Source: Argentina anserina (taxonomy: Eukaryota; Streptophyta; Magnoliopsida; Rosales; Rosaceae). From it: 64,000 nt of DNA. Of the stretch, positions 22,707-34,818 are shown piece after piece. The stretch spans positions 8,122,001-8,186,000 of the forward strand of contig NC_065872.1 in assembly GCF_933775445.1 (NCBI RefSeq), in the 5' to 3' direction. The translations under genes were made by a program, and so were the position numbers. The notes below the pieces were generated by a model. The model saw only the letters and a list, made by a program, of their open reading frames with translations, ran no database searches and was not told the origin of the DNA. Position 1 is the stretch's first letter. Every line of letters begins with the position of its first letter.

Positions 22707-25180
22707 AAAATTTAGGTCTTAAAGACTTCAATCTTATGTGGCGTATTTTGTTTTTTAAATGTATGTGGCATATCTTGTCACATAGACCTGTCACTTTTTT
22801 ATATACATCATGTTATGTCATTTTTGAATAAATAACAATCATACCTTTCACGAATTTAATGACCATAAATTATTCTTTTTTATATAAAAATAATGTTTTC
22901 GTTCTATTGTATAAAACACATTTATTTTATTCATTTTTTATAATCATTCCAAAATTTAATCACCAAAATGATTTTAAAAATGTGAATTCATATGTACATA
23001 TACATATATATACATAAACACATATGTAACTCGTTCAAAAATAGTTTATATATATATATATAGGGATCTTCTATTCATACTTCCAAAATTGGTATTTAGA
23101 CCTCCCTAGTAATTAGATTTTCGATTTACTTTGACATATAATTAAAATGATATTTAGACCTCCCCAGTTTTCCCAAAATGCCCATAGTCCAATAAAATCA
23201 ATAAAAGTCTGGTTTTTTACTTTAACATTTCATTCAAACTTATTATAATATATTGAGTCACTGAAACTTGAATAGAATCAATATAATAAATTTATATACG
23301 ATTCATAACAACAAACAGACATATCATAATAATCTAGAAGAATAAAAAACTAAAAATTTAGAAAATAAACGTCTACAAAGTGAGATAAAATATGTGAATT
23401 ATTGAAAACGATAATATCATAGTTTAGCTAGATATTCTTTCGTTTGAAATTATTATTGTAAGAAAAAAAATTGAGAAATCAGATGTATTGTATTAATTAT
23501 TTGTTTTAATGTTTATTTTTATACTTATCTATATTGTTAATTTCGTATATGTTGATAAAGTCAACACCAACTTTAAAAAAATAAGAAGTCTAAGTAATAT
23601 TTTATGAGATATGAATAGAAACTCATATATATATATATATATATATATTCTCTTCATAAAGAAATTCGATAAGAGTATTTATTTTCATATGGTGGTAATA
23701 TAGTTTTTTTATATGATTAAATCTAGTCATAAAAGTAAAAGAAAAAATATTTTTCAAAAAATATATTAGTCTCGTCAAAATTAGAAACAAATCGCATGAA
23801 AATATGGTAACTACCATATATCTCGAAAAAAAAATAAGGTATTTCTATAATAATTGTTTTAGAAAGTTCAAAGTGAAATCTTAATTTTTTTATAGATTAA
23901 ATAGGTAAGAACTTATCACTAAACTAAATTGATGAAGGATATGATTGTTTTTTACTAGATTATGATATGATATAATTTTGCTTAGAAATATGATGTGTCC
24001 AAATGATAAGACATGACACATAAGATTAAGACATTTGGGGTCTAAATATTTGAGGCCCATATCACTGATCTTCTAAAAATTTGGAATCTGGAAACCTAAC
24101 TACTTCAAGTAGATTTGTTCACATATTTGAAACATTACGTTTGTGCCTTCCATAAACATTACTTTGAGAGTGTATTCGGTGCTTCAGCGGTGTGCGGGCA
24201 CCAATAGCATGTGCCTCAACACGTGACCTCCTTAAAAATCCTTTGTTTGTCTTCGTCTATTCACAAATCCGAAATCCAAACCCGAACAGCCCCTAACCCG
24301 AACCCGGAACAGAAATGCAAACCTAGCACCGCCGCCCAATTCCGACAATATGTAATTGTAGATCACCGCACCCGGGTCGCGCCTCCATCTTTCCATGCTT
24401 GCCAACCCAACTTCGGTGCTTATCCATGACCCTATGGGTTTTATGTGGTGAAGCGTTTTGCTTGGCTGGGGTTTAATTCGGCCTGGGTCTTGTGAAGTGG
24501 AGGTAGATCATGCTCTACTCTCATGTATCTATCGTCTCCATGACCACAGTGTAGATTTCTATTTGATTGGAATTACTATCGCCTTAGGAGATAAGAGGGG
24601 AGATGGAGACAGTGGTTGAGCGGGCTCGATGTAGGAAATAAAACCAAACAAGAGAATCAAGGCATCAGTGAATGAATTGATGAGATCAAAATAATTGAAC
24701 CCTAAAACAATCCCAACAAAGCCACCATGAAGTTGGGTTGGCAGAGCCATCACCACACCTCGTATATTCCGACTGGGTTTATTCCACTGATATGTTCGAC
24801 ACAAATAATTGTCGGCATCTATTTTTACATGTTAGGTTTTTTTAGTAAACAATTTGTTGACCGTTAAAGGCTGGTAGAAATAAAAGAATCTGATGACTAA
24901 TGATATTTGTCTCCATAATTAAAGGCTGAGATTATCTTGATATGAGTAAAGTATTTAATGGTGGTTGCACACCGTGGTGAATAGAATCTGTTCCCCATTA
25001 CTTTGGATAAGAGATCTAAATCTCTTGGTCCTCTTGGATGCCTGATACACATTGATCATGGTTCTATTAAGTTTATGGAGATGATTATATTGATTGATTT
25101 ATATCTCCCAGGTGTTGATCTATCCTAGTCTTAGTAGGAATCATGCCTTTATACAAAGAAAAAGCCGACTTTTTAATCGT
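22707..25180. other. long intergenic stretch, AT-rich repeats
   Basis: TA microsatellites occur near 23047-23062 and 23626-23649. 23063-24080 looks like an interspersed element: it opens GGGATCTTCTATTCATAC after a TA run and closes ATATCACTGATCTTC. The short frames at 24211-24429 and 24559-24804 have no recognisable domain. Confidence 0.35.
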
Positions 25181-25189
25181 TCATTGGGA

Positions 25190-26398
25190 AAGAAAAATAG
25201 AAACGTATTAATAGCTATATGCATGTATGTAATCCAACTCCAATTAAAGTGTCATCTTGACTATGAAGGAAACAAATTTCAATATTTTAATTTTCATAGA
25301 TTTCTTTATAATTTTGGCATGATGAAAGACATATATATACAACCCCTTGGTTTTTTTTTTTTGGGTCTGATCCCCTTGGTTGCTCATTTTCACCATAACC
25401 ATAGACAACTTCAAAATGATCAAGTTTCCTTACCCTCCTTGTCACAGCCTAGATATATGAAGAAAATTTTCAGTACTCCGGAAGACCACTAGACATAGCC
25501 CAATGGTACTCCGCACCAATTACATAATGACATGTGTACAATCTAAATACATCAGAAACCCACCGTTTTATTTCTACATTCTACCGTCAAAAGCACAAAA
25601 GTCGATCATGAACAAACCCAGAATCCCAGATCTAAATCACTTCTTGAATTCTATATATACTTTTTGTGAACAGGAAAACACTAGAAGTTTATATACCTTT
25701 CTTCCAGCCTTTTAACTCATCTTAGCATTCATTCAAGATCTGGAGCTTTTTTATTCGGTCTCTAATTGTCTTAAACTTCTTCGATTCTCTCAGAAAATCA
25801 TCAAAGCTGAAAGATATTTATGCGATGAGAATAGTAATCAACCTAACATCCCTGAGCCCTTAATCCCATGTAAATTAATCATACCCAGATTATCAATATC
25901 AATCATCTCCTTGAAAATCTACCCGAACTAAACCTATTGGTTATTATCTTATCACACATGGAGTTTGCTATTTGATTGAGAAGAAGGAAAGATCAATCAG
26001 ATCTCTAATAAGTAACAACTGGTTTACCTCAATCCTTCATTCTTCATATGTTCTGGTTCGCTTGCTAACGGCACGGCACAACTCATCACTTTGTTAAACG
26101 GCGGATCTATGTTTGGTGTGTGATGTGTGATGTGTTTAGAGTATACATGTGTCGTTATTTAATTAGTGGGGAGGACCACGTGGCTATCCTCTCTCTCTCT
26201 TCCCCCCTCCTTAGAGTAATTTCTTTACTTAGAAAATCTAAACAAGTAGCCAAAGAGAAAATTGAGAAAGACAAGCCCCTTGTTACCGCCATTATCCTAA
26301 CACCAGACAAAGGAATAACCCTTGATCATTGCTGCAACTGTGTATGGATCAGGGTGGATGACCATGGCAATGTTCGTGAAGTGCCAATAGTAGGTTAA
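25190..26398 (+). pseudogene. potato inhibitor I copy A, broken
   Basis: The promoter-like flank (25190-25395) and a first exon (about 25401-25455, PYPPC motif) match the intact copy at 28243. The start codon is ATA instead of ATG, and a stop follows within 21 codons. The second exon (about 26219-26398) keeps QVAKEKIEKDKPLVTAI, CCNCVWIRVDDHGNV and the end VPIVG, but the conserved WPDLLG start is lost or altered. The two exons lie about 760 bp apart against 153 bp in the intact copy, so extra DNA sits between them. The family comprises small serine-protease inhibitors with one exposed reactive loop (MEROPS I13). This copy is very unlikely to be made. Confidence 0.82.
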
Positions 26399-26637
26399 GG
26401 ACTCATGATCTAATCTTTGAAAGAATAATGTTGTCTACCTTATGATTTGTTGTTACTAAAATAAAATTCTCAACAGATCCGTAATACGTGTGACATATTT
26501 TTATTTAAAAAAAAAGAGGTTCATTGCAATAGATCGATTAGTTGACGAACTGCCAATGATAAGCTATTCTAAATAAAGCATACTCCTTCCAAGTCTTTGA
26601 TAAGTTAGCTGAGCATCGAACTAAAAAAACAACACTT

Positions 26638-27399
26638 GACACGTTTACTAATTTGTAATGAAACTCATCAGAAATGAAATTCATTAGAAATTTGAGATAC
26701 AATGGATTTAGATATGGAGATTTCAATTCTATTAAAATGTTTACTTACAACGTGAAATTAAAACATAAACAATACTAATTACGATTGATGTTGTTTACTT
26801 ACTATCAGAATCATAATTAAAATTAATTTAATTACGGAAATATCCCTATATACCTATGAAGTCACTTATTTCATCTATTTATCAATAGTGCTACTGTGCT
26901 ATATCAATTTTTACCATCAAAACGACATACAAATGTCACTACACCAATTTTGTTTTCCTTTAACACTCAATAAGACAAATCAAATTCCAACTAAATTTCA
27001 CTTATCGATCATAAATTATGTAAATGAAATATAAAAAATTAGAGAATATTATTAGAGAAAGAGAATAACTGACTTTAAGTATTCCCGTAAAATAGATGTG
27101 GTTGTTTATTTGTGAGTTTAACAATACTATATATATATATATATTCTCAATTTGGGTTGTATAATTTAAAAATATTTTTAATTAAATTATGGTAGTTTAG
27201 GTAACAAAAATTGATACCTGAATTGATTTTGATACTCACCTCCCCTTTTAGTTATCAAGTTAGGGGGTTTAGTGAGAATCAATTCTCGATGAGGAGGTGA
27301 GGCATTCCAATTATCATATGTATTAGTAAACTACAAAATTCTTTTATAATGTAATTAATTACTTTATTCTCAATTTCATTCCACGTTAGTAAACATGCC
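26638..27399. mobile_element. ~762-bp TIR element between inhibitor copies
   Basis: Left end GACACGTTTACTAATTTG and right end, reverse-complemented, GGCATGTTTACTAACGTGG form inverted ends of ~27 bp including a shared AATGAAA. The homologous flank of the second inhibitor copy (about 28905-28955) lacks this block, which supports an insertion. Related GTTTACTTACAACGTGAAA strings recur near 26740. Non-coding, AT-rich; contains a (TA) run at 27128-27143. Confidence 0.7.
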
Positions 27400-27443
27400 A
27401 TATGTGTCTTCTAGAAATTCATCTTCTAACTCCTCATTAGCTT

Positions 27444-27720
27444 CAATGGCGGATCTTAAAACGAATATCCAGATAGACTAAAATTTTCTATGGAGTCAAT
27501 ATATACCAAATTTGAATTAAATGTTGATTGGTGCACGATTATATCATATATGAAAGACAATTTTACTATAACTATTCACAATTATGTCATAATTATAACG
27601 ACTATAACATAATTGTAGCAATTTGGCTATAATCCCACAAAATTACACAATAATTAAAAGCAATTTTTGAAAATTCGTGGAGGCCGTAGCCTCCTCTGGC
27701 CTCTAAAGAATTCACCACTG
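27444..27720. mobile_element. 277-bp insertion with CAATGG/CAGTGG ends and CTT duplication
   Basis: Starts CAATGGCGGATC and ends GAATTCACCACTG, inverted termini of about 11 bp. CTT occurs on both sides (27441-27443, 27721-27723). The duplicate locus at 28981-29000 reads TCCTCATTAACTTACACGCA without the insertion, a natural empty site. Superfamily is uncertain: the ends look hAT-like, but the duplication is 3 bp rather than 8. Confidence 0.78.
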
Positions 27721-28019
27721 CTTACACGCAATATGGTACTAACAAACACTTCTTATCAAACATATAGGAGCACATCCTCATTCATAAACTACTCAAAAGG
27801 ACGCCAATTTCATTTATATTAATGAACTTCCTTGTATTTATATTATATATTGTATGTCATATGATCTAGATCATTAATACTGTATGTGAAGACGCACACC
27901 GTGCACCCACCCGAAGATATCATGTCATTATCACTTTATCACAATCAATTTGCATTTAGTTCTTTTAAATCATGTAAATGGTTGGGAAAGAAAAAAAATT
28001 AAAAAATAGAACCTAATAG

Positions 28020-28242
28020 TAAAGGCCAAAATTTGATGGTCTATATTGGTACGTCTAAGTATATCAAGGCAAAAATAGAAACCTTATAGATATAGGTATG
28101 TAATCCAACTACAATCAAAGTATCATCTTGACTATGAAGGAAACAAATTTCAATTTTAAATTTTCAGAGATTTCTTTATAATTTTGGCATGATCAAAGAC
28201 ATATATATACACAACCTCTTGGTTGCCATTTTCAACATAACC
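28020..28242 (+). promoter_or_regulatory. promoter region of the intact inhibitor gene
   Basis: About 200 bp shared with 25190-25395 upstream of copy A, including ATCTTGACTATGAAGGAAAC and ATAATTTTGGCATGAT. A TATA-like ATATATATA at 28200-28208 lies ~35 bp before the chosen ATG, which argues against the upstream ATG at 28189 as the start. Confidence 0.5.
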
Positions 28243-28662
<420 letters not shown>

Positions 28663-29321
28663 GGAGGAATCTCGTGATCTTTCAAATATTAGAATAATGT
28701 TGTCTACTTTCTGATATGTTATTCGACAACAAAAAAGAAGCTTCTGATTTGTTGTGACTATATCAAATAAAATTCGCAACATATCTATAATATGTGTGAC
28801 ATTTTTTTTTAAATAAAAGTTCATTGCAGTAGCTCGATTTAGTTGACGAATTGTCAATGGTAAGCTATTCTAAATAAAGCAAACTCCTTACAAGTCTCTG
28901 ATAAATTAACTGAGGATTGAACTTAATTTTTTTTTAAAAAAACCCACGTCGTGTCTTCTAAGTGAAAATCATCTTCCAACTCCTCATTAACTTACACGCA
29001 ATTTTGGTACCAACAAACACTTCCTATCAAACATATTTCCTCATTCATAAACTGCTCAAAAGGATGTCAATCTTATTTCAGTAATTACCAACTGTCTAAG
29101 CAATCATAACCCGACATAATTTGTCGTGGAACATATTACGACCCAACTGCTCAAGAACATCGACTGGTCCTAAATCAAATGAAGTGTGAGGCTAGTGATG
29201 TTTTGAGGTTACATAAGTTTTGTTTCTACAATATATACGAAACAAACTGGTAAGATGGAGTGAGATGTCATGGGAGAAGTGGTAATTAATATGGTGGCAC
29301 ATGAGGCGCACGCTCGTTCTA

Positions 29322-29890
29322 GAAAATAATTTTGTCGTCCACTATTGGTATATCCACATTGTGCCTATCTCCTATTTTGATAACACATGTCCATTTTTTT
29401 ATCTATTCACTAACTATGGTCAGTTGTTTTTAAATTTTCCTTGGAAATTTTTTATTTCCGATTGAATAATTCTTTTGAAGATTGAGATGAATGTTGTTTC
29501 CAAACCAAAAGTTGCATATTGACGAGATACCATGAAGCTTAAACAATAAACAATAGATGACAATGATTATTCATATGTAAGAATTAATTATATATATATA
29601 TATATCAATATATGCAACTAAAATATTATCGAATCCAACATACACAATTAGAATTTAGACCATGTAATCAAAAAAAATTACATAACGAAACTTAAAGGAA
29701 TCATATATACTATGATTTGATATTTTTTATTGAGTTAATTGTTTAATCTGAAAAAAAAAATAGAAAATTGCAAAGGTAAGATATAAAAAAGTTAGCCATA
29801 GTTAGTAAATAGGAGCATGTGGCATCAAGATAGGAGATGAGCACAAAGTGAGTATATTAAGAGTGGACGACAAATTTGTATCCCTCGTTC
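29322..29890. mobile_element. ~560-bp foldback (long inverted repeat) element
   Basis: The left arm (from about 29325, TTTTGTCGTCCACTATTGG, then TGTGCCTATCTCCTATTTTG) pairs with the right arm (29795-29885, which reads AAGATAGGAGATGAGCACAA and GAGTGGACGACAAA). Arms extend ~90 bp with good matching and more weakly toward the centre. No coding. A MITE-like foldback; no TSD identified. Confidence 0.7.
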
Positions 29891-30179
29891 TATATATAAA
29901 GCAGGAATGTACATTTTTTTTTATTGCACCTTCGTTTCTTCTAGCCGCAGCTTAACTATGCAACATTTAAGGTCTGATTCTAGTAAATGGTTGACCACAT
30001 TAGATTCAGAGAAATAGATATAACGAATGCGTCTTTCCAATTATCAGGGAAAATCTTGTATGCTTAGAGTGGGGTGTGTACGACACAACTTTAGTCATGT
30101 AAAATATTTATCCCACTTCAAAAAAGAAAGTATATTCCTATTGAAAAGGATTGTATATTTAGTAACAACTGTGTATTTA
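29891..30179. other. intergenic, nothing recognised
   Basis: AT-rich. A TATATATAAA box at 29892 is isolated and not tied to a gene. Confidence 0.4.
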
Positions 30180-30790
30180 CATAATATCATCTAATCTAGA
30201 CTATTCACACTGTATGTGAAGATGTATTCTCTACACTGAAGATACTATGCAATTATCACAATCAATTTGCAGTGAATTCTTATATATACAAATAAAAAAT
30301 AGGAAATAAAATTAAATAAAAGCAAAAATAGAACCTAAAAGCAATCCAACTACGATTCAACCTTCTAATTAAGAGTAATGAAGGAAACAAATTCGATGGT
30401 CTATATTACACTTCTTAGTCAAAAGACCGAGAAAGGTAAGTCTATATTGGTAAGTCTAAGTAAATATTTTACAGAGATTTCTATATAATTTTGGCATAAT
30501 TGAAAAGTAAATGCCATGACAAATTATTTCTCAAAGTAAAACATTGGAATTCAATCCCCTATTAATTTCCAAAATTATTTCATAACATAAATGCCACAAC
30601 GGAAATCAACGTATTTTTTCATTAAATTCGGTATAATCATGCCAAAACCAAACACTGTATATATACCATCACTTTCCTCGTTCATTTTCACCAATCACCA
30701 TAATTCCTTAAAAGGATAAAAAATTGTCTCAACGCGTGCCCTCCTTGTGAGAACGAAGCATCTGGGTGCCCTAGCCTAGGTTCTCTCTCT
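30180..30790 (+). pseudogene. potato inhibitor I copy C, promoter and exon 1 remnant only
   Basis: The flank at 30180-30500 matches the upstream region of copy B (CACTGTATGTGAAGA, ATCACAATCAATTTGCA, ATAATTTTGGCAT). A first-exon remnant follows at about 30715-30778 with CCCTCCTTGTGAGAACG and GCCCTAGCCTAGGTTCTCTC; the last eight bases before GT are the exon 1 donor context of copy B. No ATG in frame and no second exon downstream. A transposon-like block begins about 45 bp later. Confidence 0.65.
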
Positions 30791-30825
30791 TATTTTGTTT
30801 TTGGGTTGAATATTTGAAGAGTGCT

Positions 30826-32990
30826 GTTATTGTCACCCACAATCTATTTTGTTTATCTTAAAATCTATTATTTTATTAAAATATTATAATATCCTAATGT
30901 AAAATTATTGTAATAGATAATAAGTTATTTAAATTTATAATTTTTTTTGTTTATTTCATACAACACACATGTATTATTAATATATATCTCTATTAATTAA
31001 GACAATTCCTCATACTAATCTCGTACCCGTGCGATACACATGTTTTAATTATACGTGTTTGTAGAATTTTATTTGAAGTGTATTATTAAAAGACAATCAT
31101 TTTATGTAATTGTGTTTCCTATAAATAATATTTTAGTAAAACACATTGGTGAAACATTTATATTTTTACATAATTTTTCTTTTGTCTATTTGTGAGAGAT
31201 TTTAAGTGCTCGTTTTATAGTATTAGATATTAAAGATAAAACTATTAAACCCTTATTTCCATAATTGCCCTTCTTTGATTAAATTGTTCTAACGGGAGAA
31301 ATCATGTTCCATGGACATTACGGTAAAACACCAAGAAAAAATAAAAGAAAAATGAATTGGTTATGGAATTTGAATGAAGTAAAATAACCGTGAGCATGAA
31401 GAAAAAAAAGTTGTGTGCAGTTTCTTCCCATTGATACTGATCAACAACTGTCGAGCACAAGACTGGAGGTGGGAGATGATCGGGTTAACATTGGAATAAA
31501 TCGTAAACCGCGGATTCAATCTGAGTATGTTCTTCAATTTCGATTCTTACTCATACTTTCTTCTTTGTACAGAGCATATGGGATGTTAGGGGAAAAGTCA
31601 CGCCCGCAGTGCGATTTTAAGTTTTCAATTGACGCTGATACTTCACACGATGTAACTAATTGGAGGAGGATAGGTTTATGTGAATACTCCCTTTCTCTTG
31701 TTTAGTCTCTTTACACCCGTTTTCCTGTACCACTATTTGATTGGGTTTTTACTTCTGGATTCGAAGAAAGGTTGGATTAATGTTTTTGTGTTCTTCAATA
31801 TTTCAGGCATCCATGATCCATCTTACGCAACATTACAAGATAATATTCGACCATAATGATCCAAGGTGGTGGTAGAATGTTGAAGATTTGCAAGAAAAAA
31901 AACTCTTATAAACCCTGCATAATCTGCTTATTGGTAAGGCAAAGTTTATATCCTTAAGCAAAAGTACATCGATCAAGTTTTCGCATTTTGATGAGGGTTT
32001 AATACAACTTTTCCTCTAAGTCTTCGTTTAGTTACCTCTTCATGAATTTGAAAGAAATTATATTACAGAGGGAGAAGGGATTGATGAAATGTTAGATACA
32101 TAAACATGTTCTCTCTTCTTTTGGTTAGATTCTTATCTGATTTCTCTTTGATTCAATTAAATGTTACATGTGCAAGGTCGTTGATGCTCCGTCTACAATC
32201 AAAAATTGGGTTTCCTCACACAAGGTAATCATTGATCCAAAAGCATTGCAGTGATAAGTGGTGTTTCTCAATCACCATGGAACAATTATATCCTTTCTCT
32301 TTTAATTAATGTCATGAGAAATAGTGTTTTGGAGTAGAATTAGAAGGGTTGGTTGTCCAGTTGCGATCGTTGGACTGAAAACATCCATGCCAAACATCAT
32401 GCGTTTCCTGCTAGATTATCATTAAAGTTACAAAAACAATTTAAAAGATCTTTATGAAAACACAATCTTGAGAGACATTTAAAACATAGTAAGAGAGGAA
32501 CGACTATGTATGTTTAACGTACATCCTAAAAAACAAATAAGTGCACGTGTGAAAATTGAAACTAATGAAAAGATTGAAACTAATTGAAGAACCTGTTTTT
32601 TTTTTTGGATTTTGGACTACAATGTGATCAAATTTGTTTTCTTAGCCGTGATTTTTAACTTAAATTAAATTATATCATTGATATACGTACAAAGGAGAAA
32701 ACTATAATACATGACCCAATTTTAGATTTACAAAATCTAGTTACATGTAGTAGTAATTGCAAGCATTTTCTAAATAGAGATTTGTCAAAATTAATCTGAA
32801 CAAAGTAAGTTTAAAATTGAAAAAAATTGTGTAATGTAAGAAGAGAATGTAAGGTGAACAAATTAAGCAACTTAAAATTGAAAACTTTTGTTGAGTGAAC
32901 AAAATATTATTGAAAAATAGGTAATTTAAGTATTTTAATTAGACGAAGTAAGTAATCTGAAAATAGAAAAAAAAAAAGACCGATTGAATA
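30826..32990. mobile_element. larger diverged relative of the TIR element at 52960-53894
   Basis: 30826-31170 matches the left part of that element (TATTGTCACCC, ATCTATTTTGTT, AAAATTATTGTAATAGA). 32580-32990 matches its right part (GTAGTAGTAATTGCAAGC and AGAGAATGTAAGGTGAACAA). About 1.4 kb of unrelated DNA lies between. The right terminal repeat is eroded. Short frames inside (31415-31705) show no domain I can name. Confidence 0.65.
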
Positions 32991-34235
32991 TAAACGGCCC
33001 AAAATGTGACCATTTCAATTTTACACTCCCAGTCCAACGATTCCCTTTAAAAGACATATACAATATAGATTTGTTACGAGATACTGGAACTACGAATTTG
33101 GGTGCGGGTGCAATTGTGCAAGGAAGATCATTGTAATTGGTATATTCTTCTAAAGGGAAGTCTTCTAGCTGATCCTCATAAATGCATTGAATTCCCAGAC
33201 CAATTGATACAGTCGATCGACTTAAAGCCAAGGACCAATACAGTAAAGGATTTTAGTTCAATCACACCGACTTGGATTGTATTGATTTGAAAAGAAGGTG
33301 CTGAAAGGTTATATCATTGATTCTATCATTTTTCTTTTCCTTGAAGTAGAAATTATGCCTTTTGTTTCTCTACATATGCAGTATGCAGTGAAACTAAGTT
33401 TAACTTTAAACACAATCGGGATACCATTACAATTTTGACGCTATTACATAACAGGATCCATGTTCTTACGTACAACTATTTCCAAAATGTCAATGCAGTT
33501 CTATGATGTGTTTTATATGTATACAATGCAGGAAGAACAAGAAATCTGCGGCACCACATGTACACGCTGCCTAGTCCACACTAAAGTGGTAGTTACAGAA
33601 ATTGTTGTTTTATCAATATGTGGTTGTTCGATTTCCATAACTAACAATAAAAACTGTATGTGGATCCAAGATTGAAATGTTGTTTAGGCTAGTTTTAGAA
33701 CACAATTTTTTGTTGTTGTTGAGGTTTGGAACCCCAGTGGAAAATATAGAGATATATCAAATCCAACCAGTAGAAACAAGAAAATTACAAGAGCAATAAA
33801 GATATAATAGATCTCTGACCTCTCAATGAAGGGGCAAGACAAACAACAAAGGAAAACATTAGCAACAATAAAAAAATCTAAGCGGGAACAATAAATTATC
33901 ACTTCAATTTGTACTTCAAACATAGATGAAGAGAAAACCTTGTAACTCTAATTGGAGCATACCAAATAATTTCAAATTAATTAGAACAAGATATTAGTGT
34001 AATAAAAGACACTAGGAGATAAATTCAGCTAGACAAAGATTGAGAAGTGAGAACTAGAGATTAGAGAGAAGAACGATTTTCGCATGGAGAAAAGTCAAAT
34101 AAGCAAACCTTCAGCCTCATTCCAGTTCTAAAAAGAATTTTTTTTACACACACACACTAGGGTTTTTACAGCCTAAAATATTCTGGGCTTGAGGCTAAGT
34201 GGTCTTTCAAACAGGTCCGCCACTGCGCTGATTAG
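32991..34235. other. intergenic, nothing recognised
   Basis: Short frames on both strands (32935-33290, 33460-33675) lack recognisable domains. A CA run at 34146-34157 precedes CTAGGGTTTTTACAG. Confidence 0.35.
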
Positions 34236-34237
34236 AT

Positions 34238-34556
34238 TGATCCTTACCCTCCTTGTGATAATGGATTGCGAAAGCCTTGCCCCAGTCTAGGTTGGCGCTC
34301 TCTCCAAAAGGTCTCATAATATTGTTAAATTAATGTTGATTTTCCAGGAGAACAATACAAGCAAATATGACCTGAATTAGTTGGAAAACCTGTGCAGCTT
34401 GACAAATTAACTATGGAGAAGGACAATCCATTTGTTACTGCAGAGATTATAGAATTTGGTACGGGGACGATAGGCGACTATTGTTGCAACCGACTACGGA
34501 TTTATGAGGATCAGCATGGCAATGTCCTGAAGCATCATGTACCAAGCATTGCCTAA
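34238..34556 (+). pseudogene. potato inhibitor I copy D, nonsense in the conserved Trp
   Basis: Exon 1-like 34238-34290 (DPYPPC motif) ends in a GT donor. Exon 2 runs 34348-34556 after a TTCCAG acceptor, and the two join in the same phase as copy B. Exon 2 reads QYKQI, a stop, then PELVGKPVQLDKL, EKDNPFVTAEI, CCNRLRI and DQHGNV. The stop (TGA, 34368-34370) sits where the family has Trp. There is no in-frame ATG in exon 1. The loop differs (GTGTIGDYCC). The frame is otherwise clean, so the loss may be fairly recent, or the start exon is elsewhere. Confidence 0.75.
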
Positions 34557-34818
34557 TGAGAAACCCTAGTATCCAATTTCAATAGAATGAATGAATGATG
34601 ATATTGATTTAGAGCAACAATGAGGAAGTGCTCTTTTGATTGGACCGGCAGACCCTCTTCCTCCATTGTTGACATTTTGAGGAACGATGGCCGTCCGTGT
34701 CCTCCTGGCTAGGATTTTCTCTTTTGATTCTTCTTCTGTAGTTCTTTGTGTGTAGTCTGCTGCTTCTTGTTCCCTGTTTGCTTTATTTCCCTGTTGTAAG
34801 TTTTATTTTTATTTTTTT
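34557..34818 (+). other. flank, possibly part of a LINE-like copy cut by the gypsy insertion
   Basis: Ends in TCCCTGTTGTAAGTTTTATT; resumes at 45051-45128 with similar UTR-like sequence, GGCTTAATGAATG and a run of A. Consistent with a retroposed 3' tail split by the LTR element, but without a coding part to confirm it. Confidence 0.3.

Noticed and set aside
24211..24804. Short plus and minus frames in the LEA_2-inhibitor interval
   Set aside because: No family resemblance and no supporting exon structure.
32935..33290. Overlapping frames on both strands as a gene fragment
   Set aside because: No domain recognised, and the two strands are equally open.
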